A stretch of 64,000 nt of DNA from Calamus simplicifolius (Eukaryota; Streptophyta; Magnoliopsida; Arecales; Arecaceae). Within the stretch, counting starts at the first letter, position 1. Each line of letters begins with the position of its first letter. Where the stretch lies: the NCBI GenBank assembly GCA_900491605.1, contig UESW01004566.1, forward strand, positions 439,584 through 503,583, read 5' to 3'. Positions 1 through 10,093 of the stretch are shown here, piece by piece. The notes below the pieces were generated by a model. The model had not been told where the DNA came from. It searched no databases and worked only from the letters and a program-made list of their open reading frames with translations. The translations under genes were made by a program, and so were the position numbers.

Positions 1-76
1 GAAAGGAACAATTTTTATTGCTGCTAACCATGAAGGACCCAAGAAAGCTTGGGTACCTAAGCATAAAGTTTAAATT

Positions 77-325
77 ATGTTGCAGGAATGTCTTGTAGCC
101 AAAAGATCAAAGAAAAAGTGGTACCTTGATAGTGGCTGCTCAAGACATATGACGGGTGACAAAGATGAATTCATCACCCTGGAAGAAAAGAAAGGTGGAG
201 TTGTGACGTTTGGCGACAACGGTAAAGGTCAAATTATGGGCCTTGGTAAAGTTCGCATAACTCCATCTATAGTTATTGATAATGTACTTTATGTTAATGG
301 TTTGAAGCATAATCTAATAGTATAA
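77..325 (+). pseudogene. Copia aspartic protease segment
   Basis: This is the retropepsin-like protease of the Copia polyprotein. It cuts Gag-Pol in the virus-like particle. The read carries WYLDSGCSRHMTGD, in which D-S-G is the catalytic triad typical of Copia proteases, and then the family's C-terminal GLKHNLI segment. A stop follows directly (TAA at 323-325), after which the same polyprotein resumes at 335. The ATG at 77 is internal to the polyprotein and is not a true start; coding similarity continues left toward base 1. Confidence 0.85.
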
Positions 326-334
326 GCCAATTAT

Positions 335-955
335 GTGATAAAAATTTTAATGTTTCATTTAAATCTTCTATGCACTGTAACTAATTCTATTGATGATAGC
401 ATTGTATTTACTGGTTATAGACATGGCAATGTTTACTTAGTTGATTTAGAAAAATTATCTTTGAGTGATCATTGCTTAATTGCTGACAATGCTAACATAA
501 ATGAAATTAGTTGGTTGTGGCATCGTAGATTAGGTCATGCAAGCACACACCTTATTTCAAAACTAATTAAAATGGATTTAGTTAAAGGATTACCTAAACT
601 AGATTTTGAAAATAATAAAATATGTGATGCATGTCAATTTGGAAAACAAACTAGAAGTTCTTTTAAATCTAAAAACATTGTTTCAACTTCTAGGGCACTA
701 GAGCTACTTCACATGGATCTTTTCGGACCAACTAGAACCACAAGTCTAGGAGGAAAGAAATATGGTCTAGTGATTGTAGATGATTATTCTAGATATACTT
801 GGGTAATGTTTTTAGCTCACAAAGATGAGACTTTCTCGATATTCCTGAAATTCTTCAAGAAAGTCACAAATGAGAAAAACACTACTATAGTATCTCTAAG
901 AAGTGATCATGGAACAGAATTTGAAAATCACTTATTTGAAAAGTTTTTGCACTGA
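335..955 (+). pseudogene. Copia integrase, zinc-binding and core N-terminal part
   Basis: The pre-integrase HHCC zinc-binding module is seen as LWHRRLGHAS followed by CDACQFGKQ. The DDE core follows, with HMDLFGP carrying the first catalytic Asp and SLRSDHGTEFEN carrying the second. Integrase inserts the element's cDNA into the chromosome. The frame stops at 955 inside the core. The third catalytic Glu region (GVVERK) lies beyond, near 1005-1022 and in another frame, so the gene is broken by a small indel. Confidence 0.85.
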
Positions 956-1586
956 AAATGGAATTAATCATAATTTTTCAGCCCCTAGGACTCCACAGCA
1001 AAATGGTGTAGTTGAAAGAAAAATAGGACTCTAGAAGACATGGCCCGTACCATGCTATGTGAAAGCAACTTACCAAAGTATTTTGGGCGGAAGCAATTAA
1101 CACAGCATGTTACATCTTAAATAGAGCTTTAATAAGACCAATATTAAAGAAAACACCTTATGAATTATGGAATGAAAGAAAACCAAATATAAAATACTTT
1201 CATGCATTTGGATGTAAATGTTTCATTCATAATAATGGTAAAAACAACTTAGGAAAATTTGATGCTAAATCTGATGAAGGAATTTTTCTAGGTTATTCAA
1301 CAACTAGTAAGGCATATAGAATCTTTAACAAGAAAACCTTAGTAGTTGAAGAATCCATTCATGTAGTTTTTGATGAATCTTTAGCAACTGGATCTGAAAA
1401 GATTGATGATGAGGAAGATACAAACATAATTGAAAAAGATCTTGAAAAACTTAATATTGAAGTATCTTCTGATCATGAACAAGAGCTAAAGATGATGATT
1501 CACATAAGGACGATGATGTCAATATTGATCATAATGATGTAGATCTTCCAAGAGACTGGAGATATGCTCATAGTCATCCTAAGGAA
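956..1586 (+). pseudogene. Copia integrase C-terminal part, frameshifted
   Basis: Reading across frames shows the remainder of the integrase core (TPQQNGVVERK region at about 990-1025), then INTACYILNRALIRP and PYELWNERKP, then the GYSTTSKAYRIFNKKT segment usual at the integrase C-terminus before the RT linker. Several indels and stops separate these pieces. The acidic linker (runs of D and E at about 1390-1530) leads into the RT frame that opens before 1587. Confidence 0.75.
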
Positions 1587-3203
1587 TTGATTATAGGCGA
1601 TCCATCTCAAGGAATAAGGACTAGATCATACATGAGAAATATTAGTAATCATCTTGCATTTGTATCACAAATTGAACCTAAAACTATAGAAGAAGCTGAA
1701 AAAGATAATAATTGGATGTTAGCAATGCAAGAAGAACTAAATCAATTTACAAGAAATAATGTTTGGACCTTAGTTGAAAGACCTAAAAATCATTCAGTAA
1801 TAGGATCAAAATGGATATATAGAAATAAACTAGATGAAAATGGCATTGTAATTAGAAACAAAGCTAGATTGGTTGCTAAAGGATATAATCAAGAGGAAGG
1901 TATTGATTTTGATGAAACCTTTGCACCAGTAGCTAGATTAGAAGCCATTAGGCTATTACTTGCATTTGCATGTCATATGAACATTAACTTATTTCAAATG
2001 GATGTAAAAAGCGCATTTTTAAATGGATTTATTAATGAAGAAGTTTATGTAGAACAACCACCAGGTTTTGAAGATCACGAGTTTTCAAATCACGTTTTTA
2101 AATTGCACAAAGCTTTATATGGTTTGAAACAAGCACCTAGAGCTTGGTATGATAGGTTAAGTAAATTCTTAATAGAAAATGATTTTACAAGAGGAAATGT
2201 TGATAAAACTTTGTTTTTGAAAAGAAAAAGTAAAGATTTACTTGTAGTACAAATATACGTAGATGACATTATTTTTGGTGCTACTAACGATTCTCTTTGT
2301 CAAGAATTTGCAAAGTTGATGCAGGGAGAATTCGAGATGAGCATGATGGGAGAACTCAACTTCTTCCTTGGACTCCAGATCAAACAAAGCAAAGAGGGAA
2401 TCTTTATCAACCAAACCAAATACACAAGAGAACTACTCAAAAAGTTTGGTATGGAAACAATGAAACCCCTCGGAACTCCAATGAGTCCTTCATGCAAGCT
2501 GGACAAAGATGAAGAAGGTAAAAAGGTTGATCAAAAGTATTATCGAGGTATAATCGGATCCCTTCTTTATTTAACAGCAAGTAGACCAGATATTATGTTT
2601 TCAGTATGTTTATGTGCTAGATTTCAATCTGAACCTAAAGAATCACATTTAATAGCTGTTAAAAGAATTTTAAGATATCTAAATGGAACTAAAAATGTAG
2701 GTTTATGGTATTCTAGAGACTCTACATTAAACCTAATTGCATATTCAGATTCTGATTATGCTGGATGTAAATTAGATAGAAAGAGCACAAGTGGTGCATG
2801 CCAATTCTTAGGTAGTAACTTAATCACATGGTTTAGCAAAAAGCAAAATTCAGTTGCATTATCAACTACTGAAGCTGAATATGTAGCAGCTGGAAGTTGC
2901 TGTGCGCAAATCCTATGGATTAAGCGACAACTTGAAGACTATGGTATCACACTTAATAAAACACCCATAAGATGTGATAACACTAGCGCAATCAACTTAA
3001 CTAAAAATCCAATTCAACACTCAAGGACAAAACACATAGAAATTAGATATCATTTTATAAGGGAACATGTAGCTAATGATGAAATTTGTTTAGATTATGT
3101 AAACACTGAAGAACAATTAGCTGACATATTCACTAAACCTTTAAATGAAGAAAGATTTTGTTATCTTAGAGGAGAGTTAGGAATTTGTAATCCTTTTGAA
3201 TAA
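1587..3203 (+). CDS. Copia reverse transcriptase-RNase H, intact frame
   Basis: This uninterrupted 538-codon frame covers the RVT_2 reverse transcriptase and RNase H of the Copia polyprotein. Visible motifs are ARLVAKGYNQ, MDVKSAFLNG with the first catalytic Asp, LYGLKQAPRAWYDRL, the YVDDIIFG active site, and RNase H motifs YSDSDYAGCKLDRKSTSG and LSTTEAEYVA, ending with the usual DIFTKPL segment. The ATG at 1587 is internal to the polyprotein. Retention of a full RT-RNase H frame while integrase is broken suggests few, scattered lesions, not great age. Confidence 0.93.
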   Translation: MIIGDPSQGIRTRSYMRNISNHLAFVSQIEPKTIEEAEKDNNWMLAMQEELNQFTRNNVWTLVERPKNHSVIGSKWIYRNKLDENGIVIRNKARLVAKGYNQEEGIDFDETFAPVARLEAIRLLLAFACHMNINLFQMDVKSAFLNGFINEEVYVEQPPGFEDHEFSNHVFKLHKALYGLKQAPRAWYDRLSKFLIENDFTRGNVDKTLFLKRKSKDLLVVQIYVDDIIFGATNDSLCQEFAKLMQGEFEMSMMGELNFFLGLQIKQSKEGIFINQTKYTRELLKKFGMETMKPLGTPMSPSCKLDKDEEGKKVDQKYYRGIIGSLLYLTASRPDIMFSVCLCARFQSEPKESHLIAVKRILRYLNGTKNVGLWYSRDSTLNLIAYSDSDYAGCKLDRKSTSGACQFLGSNLITWFSKKQNSVALSTTEAEYVAAGSCCAQILWIKRQLEDYGITLNKTPIRCDNTSAINLTKNPIQHSRTKHIEIRYHFIREHVANDEICLDYVNTEEQLADIFTKPLNEERFCYLRGELGICNPFE

Positions 3204-3385
3204 ATTTTGAAACCTCTAAGGAAATATATCTAGAGTTCTTTCAATTTCTCAAAATCTTAAGGAAATTTTATCTAGAACTCATATCAATTTGATCTCTCAA
3301 AATCCATGATTTTTAATCATACTCAAAGATCAAATCCGGGTTCATTTCGACATTCAAAAATTTAATTTTTTCTGAAATGGTCTCG

Positions 3386-3567
3386 GAGCCGACTCGAGAG
3401 TATCGGAGTCGACTCGAGTTTCTGCTGAAACTCAGGAGTCGACCCCTTCTCTGAGCGAGTCGACTCGAGATCGTGTCCGTGCTCTGTGACTTACCGAGCC
3501 GACTCTACACTTTGCGCGAGTCGACTCGACGTGGTCCCAGTCGATTATTTAGGGCACGAGTCGACCC
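3386..3567. repeat. Internal cluster of GAGTCGACTC-type palindromes
   Basis: Seven copies of GAG(T/C)CGAC(T/C)C start at 3386, 3406, 3436, 3457, 3496, 3518 and 3558. The perfect version GAGTCGACTC is its own reverse complement. The same motif fills the U3 part of this element's LTR (5971-6280). Here it sits just after pol and about 100 bases before the ATG of the extra ORF. Its role is unknown. A duplicated U3-like control region is one reading. Confidence 0.9.
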
Positions 3568-3667
3568 ACGGATTCTAATCATTCCAAATCATCTCAAAAC
3601 CCTCCAAAACCCTCCAAACCTTCCAAAATCTTCCAAAAACCTTGAACAATCATTCCACCTTGAATCA

Positions 3668-4880
3668 ATGGCACCCAAAACCCGTGGAGCTAGTAGTGCG
3701 TGCCGGGATGAAAAGGAAGAAGACCGTGCGACGACCCGTCCGCGAGCCGTCTCCGGATTCTTCGTCTGCTTCCTCTTCGGATGATTCACCTGCTCCACTG
3801 CTCTACTCCTCAGGTAGATCATTTTGCCAGTAGGGTCATTACCACAGGAAGGAAGTTTGATTTTGAATTGTTTGAGAGAGGGATTACTTGTAGGTTCACA
3901 GTTGAGAGAAATGGGATTTGAGAAATATGTTCATTGACTGTCCTACATACCCTGCTCTGGTTAAAGAGTTTTACAGAAATTTGACTAGAGGAGACAATGG
4001 TCTGGTCAGTACTGTTAGAGGAGTTGGTTTGAATGTCACTGCCTCATTCTTTCTAAGCTATTGGACTTACCCCTATCAGGACCCTCCACCTTTGACCCAG
4101 AGGATAGTCTCCTGCCCTCACCAGATTATTGAATAGAAACTTTAAGGGATTTGAAGAAGTTTTTGCTAGTCAGCTGCCTTTGGAATTAAGATTGCTTCAC
4201 AACATTGCAGCAGAATTCTATTTCCCAAGACAGGCCGATTTGACTATGTATCTGAGAGAGATATTTTGTCATGGATGCTGTTGTTTCTGGGAAGCCAATC
4301 AACTTACCCATCATGATATATGGTATATTGCAGATTGTGGAAAAAGAAATCCTGTCTTCCCTATGGCATGGTTTGACTAGTTATTCAGAAGCCAAGGGAT
4401 TGTTTTTAGTGATAGTGAGCCCAAAAATTTAAGACATACTGACTACTTACTCTTGGCCACTATTCATCGCATGGGCTTTGGAAAGAAATGGTAATTGGAT
4501 AAGAAAAGGTCAAGATGATGTTAGAGATGAGGACAGAGTTGAAGACATTGGAGCTGAGGTCGAGGTTGGACCTTCTGTTGCTGGACCGTCTGAGGCAGGA
4601 CCTAGCATGCATTATTCTCCTCCACCTCAGGCTTCATCTTCTTCTGTGAGATTTTCAGATGAGCAGTTATGTCAACTTAGATCTATGTTTGCTGAGTTTG
4701 ATAATCAAAGGAAAGATGAAAGGTCAATTAAGAGAAGAATTAGAGAATTAAAGGAAGATATCATTTCAAGACTTGACTTATTTTCATTTCTATTGGTACT
4801 CATGTGGATTCCTCAAGTGAGCTTAAGAATATCTTTGAAAGACTTCAAGGATAGCCGATGGATCCAATGTGTATCTTGAT
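3668..4880 (+). pseudogene. Extra ORF of the Sirevirus element, decayed
   Basis: A start-like ATG at 3668 begins MAPKTRGASS. After a frame change near 3710 a basic then Ser/Asp-rich stretch follows. Next comes a segment with ITTGRKFDFELFERGI, ALVKEFYRNL and STVRGVGLNVT (about 3820-4060), then a segment with LRLLHNIAAEFYFPR and LATIHRMGFG (about 4140-4480), then an acidic Pro/Ser-rich tail and a charged helical stretch to 4880. The middle resembles the plant transposon-associated domain found in long ORFs of plant retroelements. I cannot see a signal peptide or convincing membrane anchor, so an envelope role is not supported. At least three frame breaks are present. Confidence 0.65.
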
Positions 4881-5582
4881 AGAACCAATCAGTTAAGAAG
4901 AGATATTGACAGTTGATCAAATTCAAGTAACCATGAATGACTTTAACAAATCTCAAAAGGATGATATCATGGAGATGATTGGACACTTAAAAGTTTAATT
5001 TTCAAGCGTGTCAAATGAATTTGATACTTATCTTAGTTTGTATCTCTAGATTTCCTTCCTAGATTGTATCTAGGAATTTTGCTATGAATGTATTTGAACT
5101 TTGATGAATCTAAGTTTTTAAATTTGATTCCATGAGCTTTATTACATTTTGATGTAATTTGATGTACTTTTGAAGTAATGAGAAAAGTTATGTTCATTAA
5201 TTATGTCTATTCTTTGATTGCTTATGTAATTTGAATAATTTTGAATGATTAATCTCAATTGATAAGTTAAATAGAATGAATTCGAAGAATTTATTGATAT
5301 TGATGCTTCAACCTTTTTGTTGATTACAAAAAAGGGGGAGAGATTTTATATTAATCGTATATTGCATCATCTTTTAATTGCCCTAATTAAATAAGGGGGA
5401 GAGAATTAAATAAGAAAAAGGTTATTTGGCTTAAGTTTTTAAATTTAAAAATTAATTATAAATTAAGGTTCATAGGGGGAGCTACCTCATTGAGGGGGAG
5501 CCTTTCCATGAACACAAAGTTGATTTTGGAATCACAAATTTTCAATTTATAATGCATATACTCAATGTTTTTGTCATCATCA
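4881..5582 (+). other. Non-coding 3' region with internal polypurine-like tracts
   Basis: This is AT-rich sequence without a supported gene. Four G-run tracts resemble the true polypurine tract: near 5330 (AAAAAAGGGGGAGAG), near 5393 (AAGGGGGAGAG), near 5474 (ATAGGGGGAG) and near 5493 (GAGGGGGAG). Multiplied polypurine tracts ahead of the 3' LTR are, to my knowledge, a reported Sirevirus trait. Confidence 0.7.
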
Positions 5583-5595
5583 AAAAGGGGGAGAT
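5583..5595 (+). other. Polypurine tract next to the 3' LTR
   Basis: AAAAGGGGGAGAT ends directly before the LTR start TGTTGAG at 5596. This tract primes plus-strand DNA synthesis in LTR retrotransposons. Its placement fixes the 5' boundary of the LTR. Confidence 0.9.
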
Positions 5596-5970
5596 TGTTG
5601 AGAAATTATTGAAACATAATTGCCCCAACTTTATTGATTTTGATGATTTCCAAAAGCCATGAGTACCTTAAAGAAAACAATGAGTTTATTTATCAAAAAC
5701 CTTGAGCTTATTCAAATTGAAAGGAATGGACTCTCAATGGTTTAATTCAAATTTTTGAATCAATTTGAAAAAGAAGTTTCAAGCTCTATTTTGAGATTTC
5801 AAAAGGAATTTTACATATATATTTCAATCTATGAATTCTTGAAACATGTCTTGAATCCATGCTTAATGTCATATTTAATGTATTCAAGTCAAATATCATT
5901 TATATTTTAATTAATTGGGACGAAGTTTTAAAGTCAATCAGAACATTTTTCTGATTTTTGTATCGCTCCC

Positions 5971-6280
5971 GAGCCGACTCAAGGGTTTCCGAGTCGACTC
6001 CCCAATTGTCTGAGTTTCAATGTTGTCGAGTCGACCCTTGGTTTTCAAGAGTCGACCCCTGACCTTCGCGAGCCGACTCCTGACTGTGCGAGCCGACTCG
6101 CTCAGACACCAGAAAGTCCATTTTTGAGCACTTCTCGAGTCGACTCCCCATTTTCCTCGAGTCGACTCCCGACTTTCAGGAGCCGACACTTTTTTTCGCG
6201 AGTCGACCCTTCAATGCTTAAAATGTTTCTATTTTTGGTAATCGACTTCGAGCCGACTCCCACAAAGCTCGAGTCGACTC
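5971..6280. repeat. Regularly spaced palindrome array in the LTR U3
   Basis: Twelve copies of GAG(T/C)CGAC(T/C/A)C start at 5971, 5991, 6028, 6049, 6070, 6090, 6137, 6159, 6180, 6200, 6250 and 6271. Eight of the eleven intervals are 20-22 bases, about two helical turns. The array ends about 110 bases upstream of the LTR TATA box, where enhancer elements would lie. Confidence 0.92.
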
Positions 6281-6387
6281 CACGAATCTGGGCGCGATTT
6301 TTAACGATGACACATCAGCCCCAACGGTAAGATTTTTGAATAACGGCTATTTTTCCTTGTCTCTAACGGATATATTTTTGCAGATTC

Positions 6388-6395
6388 TATAAATA
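6388..6395 (+). promoter_or_regulatory. TATA box of the Sirevirus LTR
   Basis: TATAAATA lies in the context TTCTATAAATAGAGGAG, between the palindrome array and the A-rich R region. It fits the LTR promoter position. Transcription would start about 30 bases downstream. Confidence 0.8.
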
Positions 6396-7316
6396 GAGGA
6401 GTTCTTTTCAAATCAAAAAAAGAGAAAATCAAAAAGAGAAAAGAATATCATTTGAAAAGAGGGAAAAACAGAGCATATTGGAAAAATCATTTAGCTCAAA
6501 GAAGAGTGATTCAAAAGGAGTGAAATCCAAGAAAAGTTTCGTCTACTCCTTCTCATCAATCCACAAGAGTCAAAGAAAATCCAAAGCATTTCAAAGGTCA
6601 AATCGGAGGATTTTCAAAAGAGGAAAAAGCTTCATCTCAACTCCAAAGACTTCAACGGTCAAGAATCTTGCTGAGGCGTGATTCAACACTTCAAGAGGAG
6701 TTAAAGAGAAGAAGGAAGAAAGCCAAAGCCACTACCATCTGCAATACAATCAGGCTTTTCTAACCTTTTAATATTTTGTACTTCATTTGTATATTTGCTC
6801 AAGGGGAGCACTTCATTGTTCAAACACTATCATTCTTATTGTTTGCTGATTCAATCAGTGGATTGAATCAGTGGAGGTTGGTATACCTCGTTGCAAGCCG
6901 GAGTGCTTGTGTTGGGTTAGTTGTGAGCCCATGAAAAACAACGTGTAGGGTTTTGTGCTGGTAAGCCCGAGTTAAAACCAGCTGGGTTCGTTGTGCACCC
7001 GGTAAAACAACAAGTTTGAGTTGTGAGCTTGGAAAACAACTCGGCTGTAATCTAGAGAGATTATAGTGTGGACCCAAGTGAATCTTGGGAGTGGACGTAG
7101 GTGCTGGTTGCGCCGAACCACTATAAAATTATCTTGTGTTTGCCGTGCCTTATTTTCTCTATCTCTATCTCTCTTTATTAACTGCTTGTTCATTGCTATT
7201 AGTTAATTTCACTCACTTGCACATCTTGCTAACTAATCAATTAAAGTTAAAAAGTCTTAAATTTTTAAGAACCCAATTCACCCCCCCCCCCTCTTGGGTT
7301 GCCATCTGGGCCAACA

Positions 7317-7534
7317 GAGGTAGCTTCCTCGTCCATTGGGTTCATCCTAATTTAGTTGTACCCAGAGAAAGCATCCATGAAACTAAGTGTTTCGTGGCTG
7401 AATGTAGCATCCACCAGTTGGTCGATCCGAGGCAAAGGGAAGCTGTCCTTTGGGCATGCTTTGTTAAGATCGGTGAAGTCTACACATATCCTCCAATTCC
7501 CGTTGGCCTTGCGGACCATCATGACGTTAGCCAA
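7317..7534 (-). pseudogene. Gypsy reverse transcriptase, N-terminal fragment
   Basis: The minus-strand read gives MMVRKANGNWRICVDFTDL, then NKACPKDSFPLPRIDQL and FMDAFSGYN, the conserved start of Gypsy RT. The next codon is TAA where the family has Gln (CAA), followed by IRMNPMDEEAT. Coding similarity then stops at the foreign LTR at 7317. The YVDD active site is not in the window. Confidence 0.9.
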
Positions 7535-8527
7535 CTAGTCAGGATAATGAACTTCCCGAATGTGGCCCGTAGCTCTCAGCTTGCGGATTTCCTCGTCAAT
7601 GGCTTTCTGCATATCCTGAGCAAAGCTTCTCTTCTTCTGCCGAACAGGCCGGCACTCTGGCTTGAGATTGAGCCAGTAAGTAATTATCTCCTCAGGGATG
7701 CCTGGCATGTCAGATGATGACCATGCGAAGATGTTGGAGTTAGCACGTAGGAAAACCAGGAGTTGATCACGTGCCTCTTCCGGAAGCAGCGCTTTGACCT
7801 GAATAGCCCTCGTCGGGTCCTCTCCCAAGGGGAACGTTAGAAGACGCTCAGCTGGCTCCCCTCTCCTCCTTAAGTCTCGGAGGTCAAGCGGTTCAAGTGC
7901 TGTTACCGACGCCGTCTCTTGGGGATTGAGGGCTAAGTGATAGAAGAGCGGTAGCGGGTTCTGTTCTCCCTTCATCTCTCCAACTCCTTCACTGGTGGGG
8001 AACTTGAAAAGAAACCTTTTGGTGGAGATGACAGCATCCAACAAGTTCAAACCAGGCCTCCCCAAAATAGCGTTGTAAGTCAATGGAATCTGCACTACTA
8101 GGAAGTTTATGGCAACCGTGCTTTGACATGGTGGAGTCCCGGCTATGACGGGGAGGGTGATCTCTCCTTCGACCTTCACAGAATCTCCAGTAAAACCCAT
8201 CAAGGGTGTAATGACAGGCCAAAGGGAAGAGTTAGACAGGTTCATCCGAACAAAAGCTTCGTAGCTCAGAACGTCAACGGAACTTTCACTATCCACCAAA
8301 ATTCTTTTTACAGGGTGTTTGGCTATTGTCATGGACACGACGTCACTGTCGTCATGCTTGTTAACTACCCCATCCAAGTCCTTTTCAAAGAAAGGAATTA
8401 CAAAGTCTAACCCCTCCCACTGCCTTTTTGAATTATGGCCTACCCCCCAAGAAATCATTGCTATTGTCTTTTCCATTGGTGTGTTGTCCATGCCAACTTG
8501 TGGTGCAGGAGGCACCGACAAACCCAT
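7535..8527 (-). pseudogene. Gypsy aspartic protease and RT linker
   Basis: The frame covers a retropepsin-like domain: RILVDSESSVDVLSYEAF holds the active-site loop, NAILGRPGLNLLDAVIST is the second conserved strand, and the linker includes LRANSNIFAWSSSDMPGI, which precedes RT in Gypsy elements. The active loop reads D-S-E where D-S-G or D-T-G is expected, so the protease is probably dead. The frame joins the RT fragment below 7535 across a stop codon. Confidence 0.85.
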
Positions 8528-10091
8528 GCAGGGAGATTTACTCTTCGGACGAACTTGCCCAAGTGGCCTTGTTGGACAAGCTCTTCTATGGCTTTCTTCA
8601 AAAGGCAGTAGTCTTCAGTGTCATGACCATAGTCTTTATGATACCGGCAGTAGAGCTCCTTGCTGTGAGGAATCCCTGACTTCATAGGGGGTGGGCATCG
8701 AAAGTAGGGCTCGTCCTCGATTTCTAGCAAGATGTGAGATATCGGAGCGAGGAGAGGGGTGAACTGCTCCTTGGGCACAAGCGCTTGAGGCCGGTTGTCT
8801 GAGCGACGAGGGGGCTTGGTCTTCCTGGATCATCCTCCGGCGGGCTTCGTGGATGTTGGCTTCTTGTTGGAACCCTTGTCGGCCTCCCTTCTAGAAGAGT
8901 CCGCCTCGTCGGCGCGAATATACTTCTGCGCTCGACTTAGCAGTTCAGCATAGGAGCTGGGAGGCTTTTTGTCCAGAGAGTAGGCAAACTTGGAAGGACG
9001 AAGTCCCCGCTTCAGGGCTAGAGTAGCCACAGAGTCCTCCAAATTATAAACCTCGAGCACGGCCTCCTTGAACTGGGCAATGTAGTCCTTCAGAGTTTCA
9101 CTGCTCCTTTGCTGGACGGAGAACAGGCTGTCCGCCACTCAGAGGATCTTCCGGCATGCATCGAAGTGGGCCAGGAAAGATCTCTCGAGTTGTCGGAAAG
9201 AGTTGATGCTGCATGGTGGTAAATGAGAATACCACGTGCGCACCGCCTTCCAAAGTGTAGCCAGGAAGGCAACACAGAGAAGGGAGTCCGTCGCTCCCTG
9301 GACTTGCATGAAGACCTTGTAGCTCTCCAAGTGGTCCAGGGGGTCCGTTGTGCTGTCGTATGGGTCCAGCTGGGGAAGACGGAACCATGGCGGGACTGGC
9401 TCCTCCATGATACAGTGAGAAAGCAGGGGACGGTGGTCGTAATCCGTCCTATGAGGGTTGGTGATCCGATGGCTGAGCTCCTCCAGCCATTGGTGGTACT
9501 CATCAAGCCATTGCTCGGCCTGATGAGCAGTCTTCCTGTTGGTGTCTTTATTAGAGGAGTCAAAAGAGGAGGACGAGGAAGACCGTCGGTGCAAGGGGTG
9601 CACATGTCTTGGTTCTTTTTTACCACGCTGCCTGTGGAAGCGATCAGAGTGGCGAGAAAGGGATCGTCGTCGCTTTGAAGTCCCCCAGTGGTGAGGTCTC
9701 GGAGGTGAGTGGTGGGAGGCCTTAGGAGGGGCCCTACCATGATGAGGCTGACTGGCTCCATGACCCTCCTCGCGGGCGGAGGGGGTTGAGATGGCCCAGG
9801 CATGGCAGTGAAGCAATGCTCCTATAATCCCCGCACCACTGTCATCAGATCATGTACCTGATGGGTCAGGGCATCGAGCCGATCAGATCGGCTAACCTGG
9901 GGTGGTGCGGGAGATGGAACATGGAGGTTGTCCTCCGATTGTTCAGTTTGTGGGATGCATTCCGCAGCATGGCTGGTAGAAGCTTCCTGAGCTCGCGTAG
10001 TCACCATCGTCTTCCTTGCAGAGGTTGTGGGGTCGTAGATGCATGAGGGTAAATGTCTGTCTGTGGCGTACCCCCCTTCCTGGCACGCCAA
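8461..10091 (-). pseudogene. Gypsy gag, interrupted by stops and frame shifts
   Basis: Four pieces follow one another on the minus strand. 10091-9822 is the N-terminus with a likely ATG giving MVTTRAQEAST. 9816-9139 contains the retrotransposon gag core, including LPQLDPYDSTTDPLDHLESY and WYSHLPPCSINSF. 9138-8830 carries FSVQQRSSETLKDYIAQF. 8833-8461 continues with a zinc-knuckle-like Cys/His segment (CRYHKDYGHDTEDC-like). Gag forms the particle shell and binds the RNA. Breaks at about 9819, 9138 and 8829 inactivate it. Confidence 0.85.
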
Positions 10092-10093
10092 TC

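Larger units (their letters stand above)
1..7316 (+). mobile_element. Sirevirus-like Ty1/copia retrotransposon, 3' part
   Basis: Domain order is protease, integrase, RT, RNase H, extra ORF, polypurine tracts, LTR, which is the Copia order. The long region with an additional ORF between pol and the 3' LTR, and the repeated AAAGGGGGAGA tracts, are features of the Sirevirus (SIRE/Maximus) lineage. The 5' LTR, primer site and gag lie left of the window. The LTR ends at 7316 and the next base resumes a Gypsy reverse transcriptase gene on the opposite strand, so this element inserted into that Gypsy. The five bases after the LTR are GAGGT, but the matching left-hand target copy is outside the window. 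Confidence 0.92.
5596..7316 (+). repeat. 3' LTR of the Sirevirus-like element
   Basis: The LTR is 1721 bases, begins TGTTGAGAAATTATTG and ends GGGCCAACA, giving TGTTG/CAACA terminal inverted repeats. It follows a polypurine tract and ends exactly where a Gypsy RT gene resumes. U3 carries a palindrome cluster, then a TATA box at 6388. The 3' end shows the C-run followed by CTCTTGGGTTGCC common in this lineage. Short ORFs inside (for example near 6478-6681) are not supported as genes. Confidence 0.93.

Noticed and set aside
3668..4880. Envelope-like gene making the Sirevirus element virus-like
   Set aside because: No signal peptide, membrane anchor or coiled-coil fusion layout could be seen. 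It is annotated only as an extra ORF.
6478..6681. A 67-codon basic ORF in the Sirevirus LTR
   Set aside because: It lies in the transcribed leader part of the LTR with biased Lys/Ser composition and no conserved motif.
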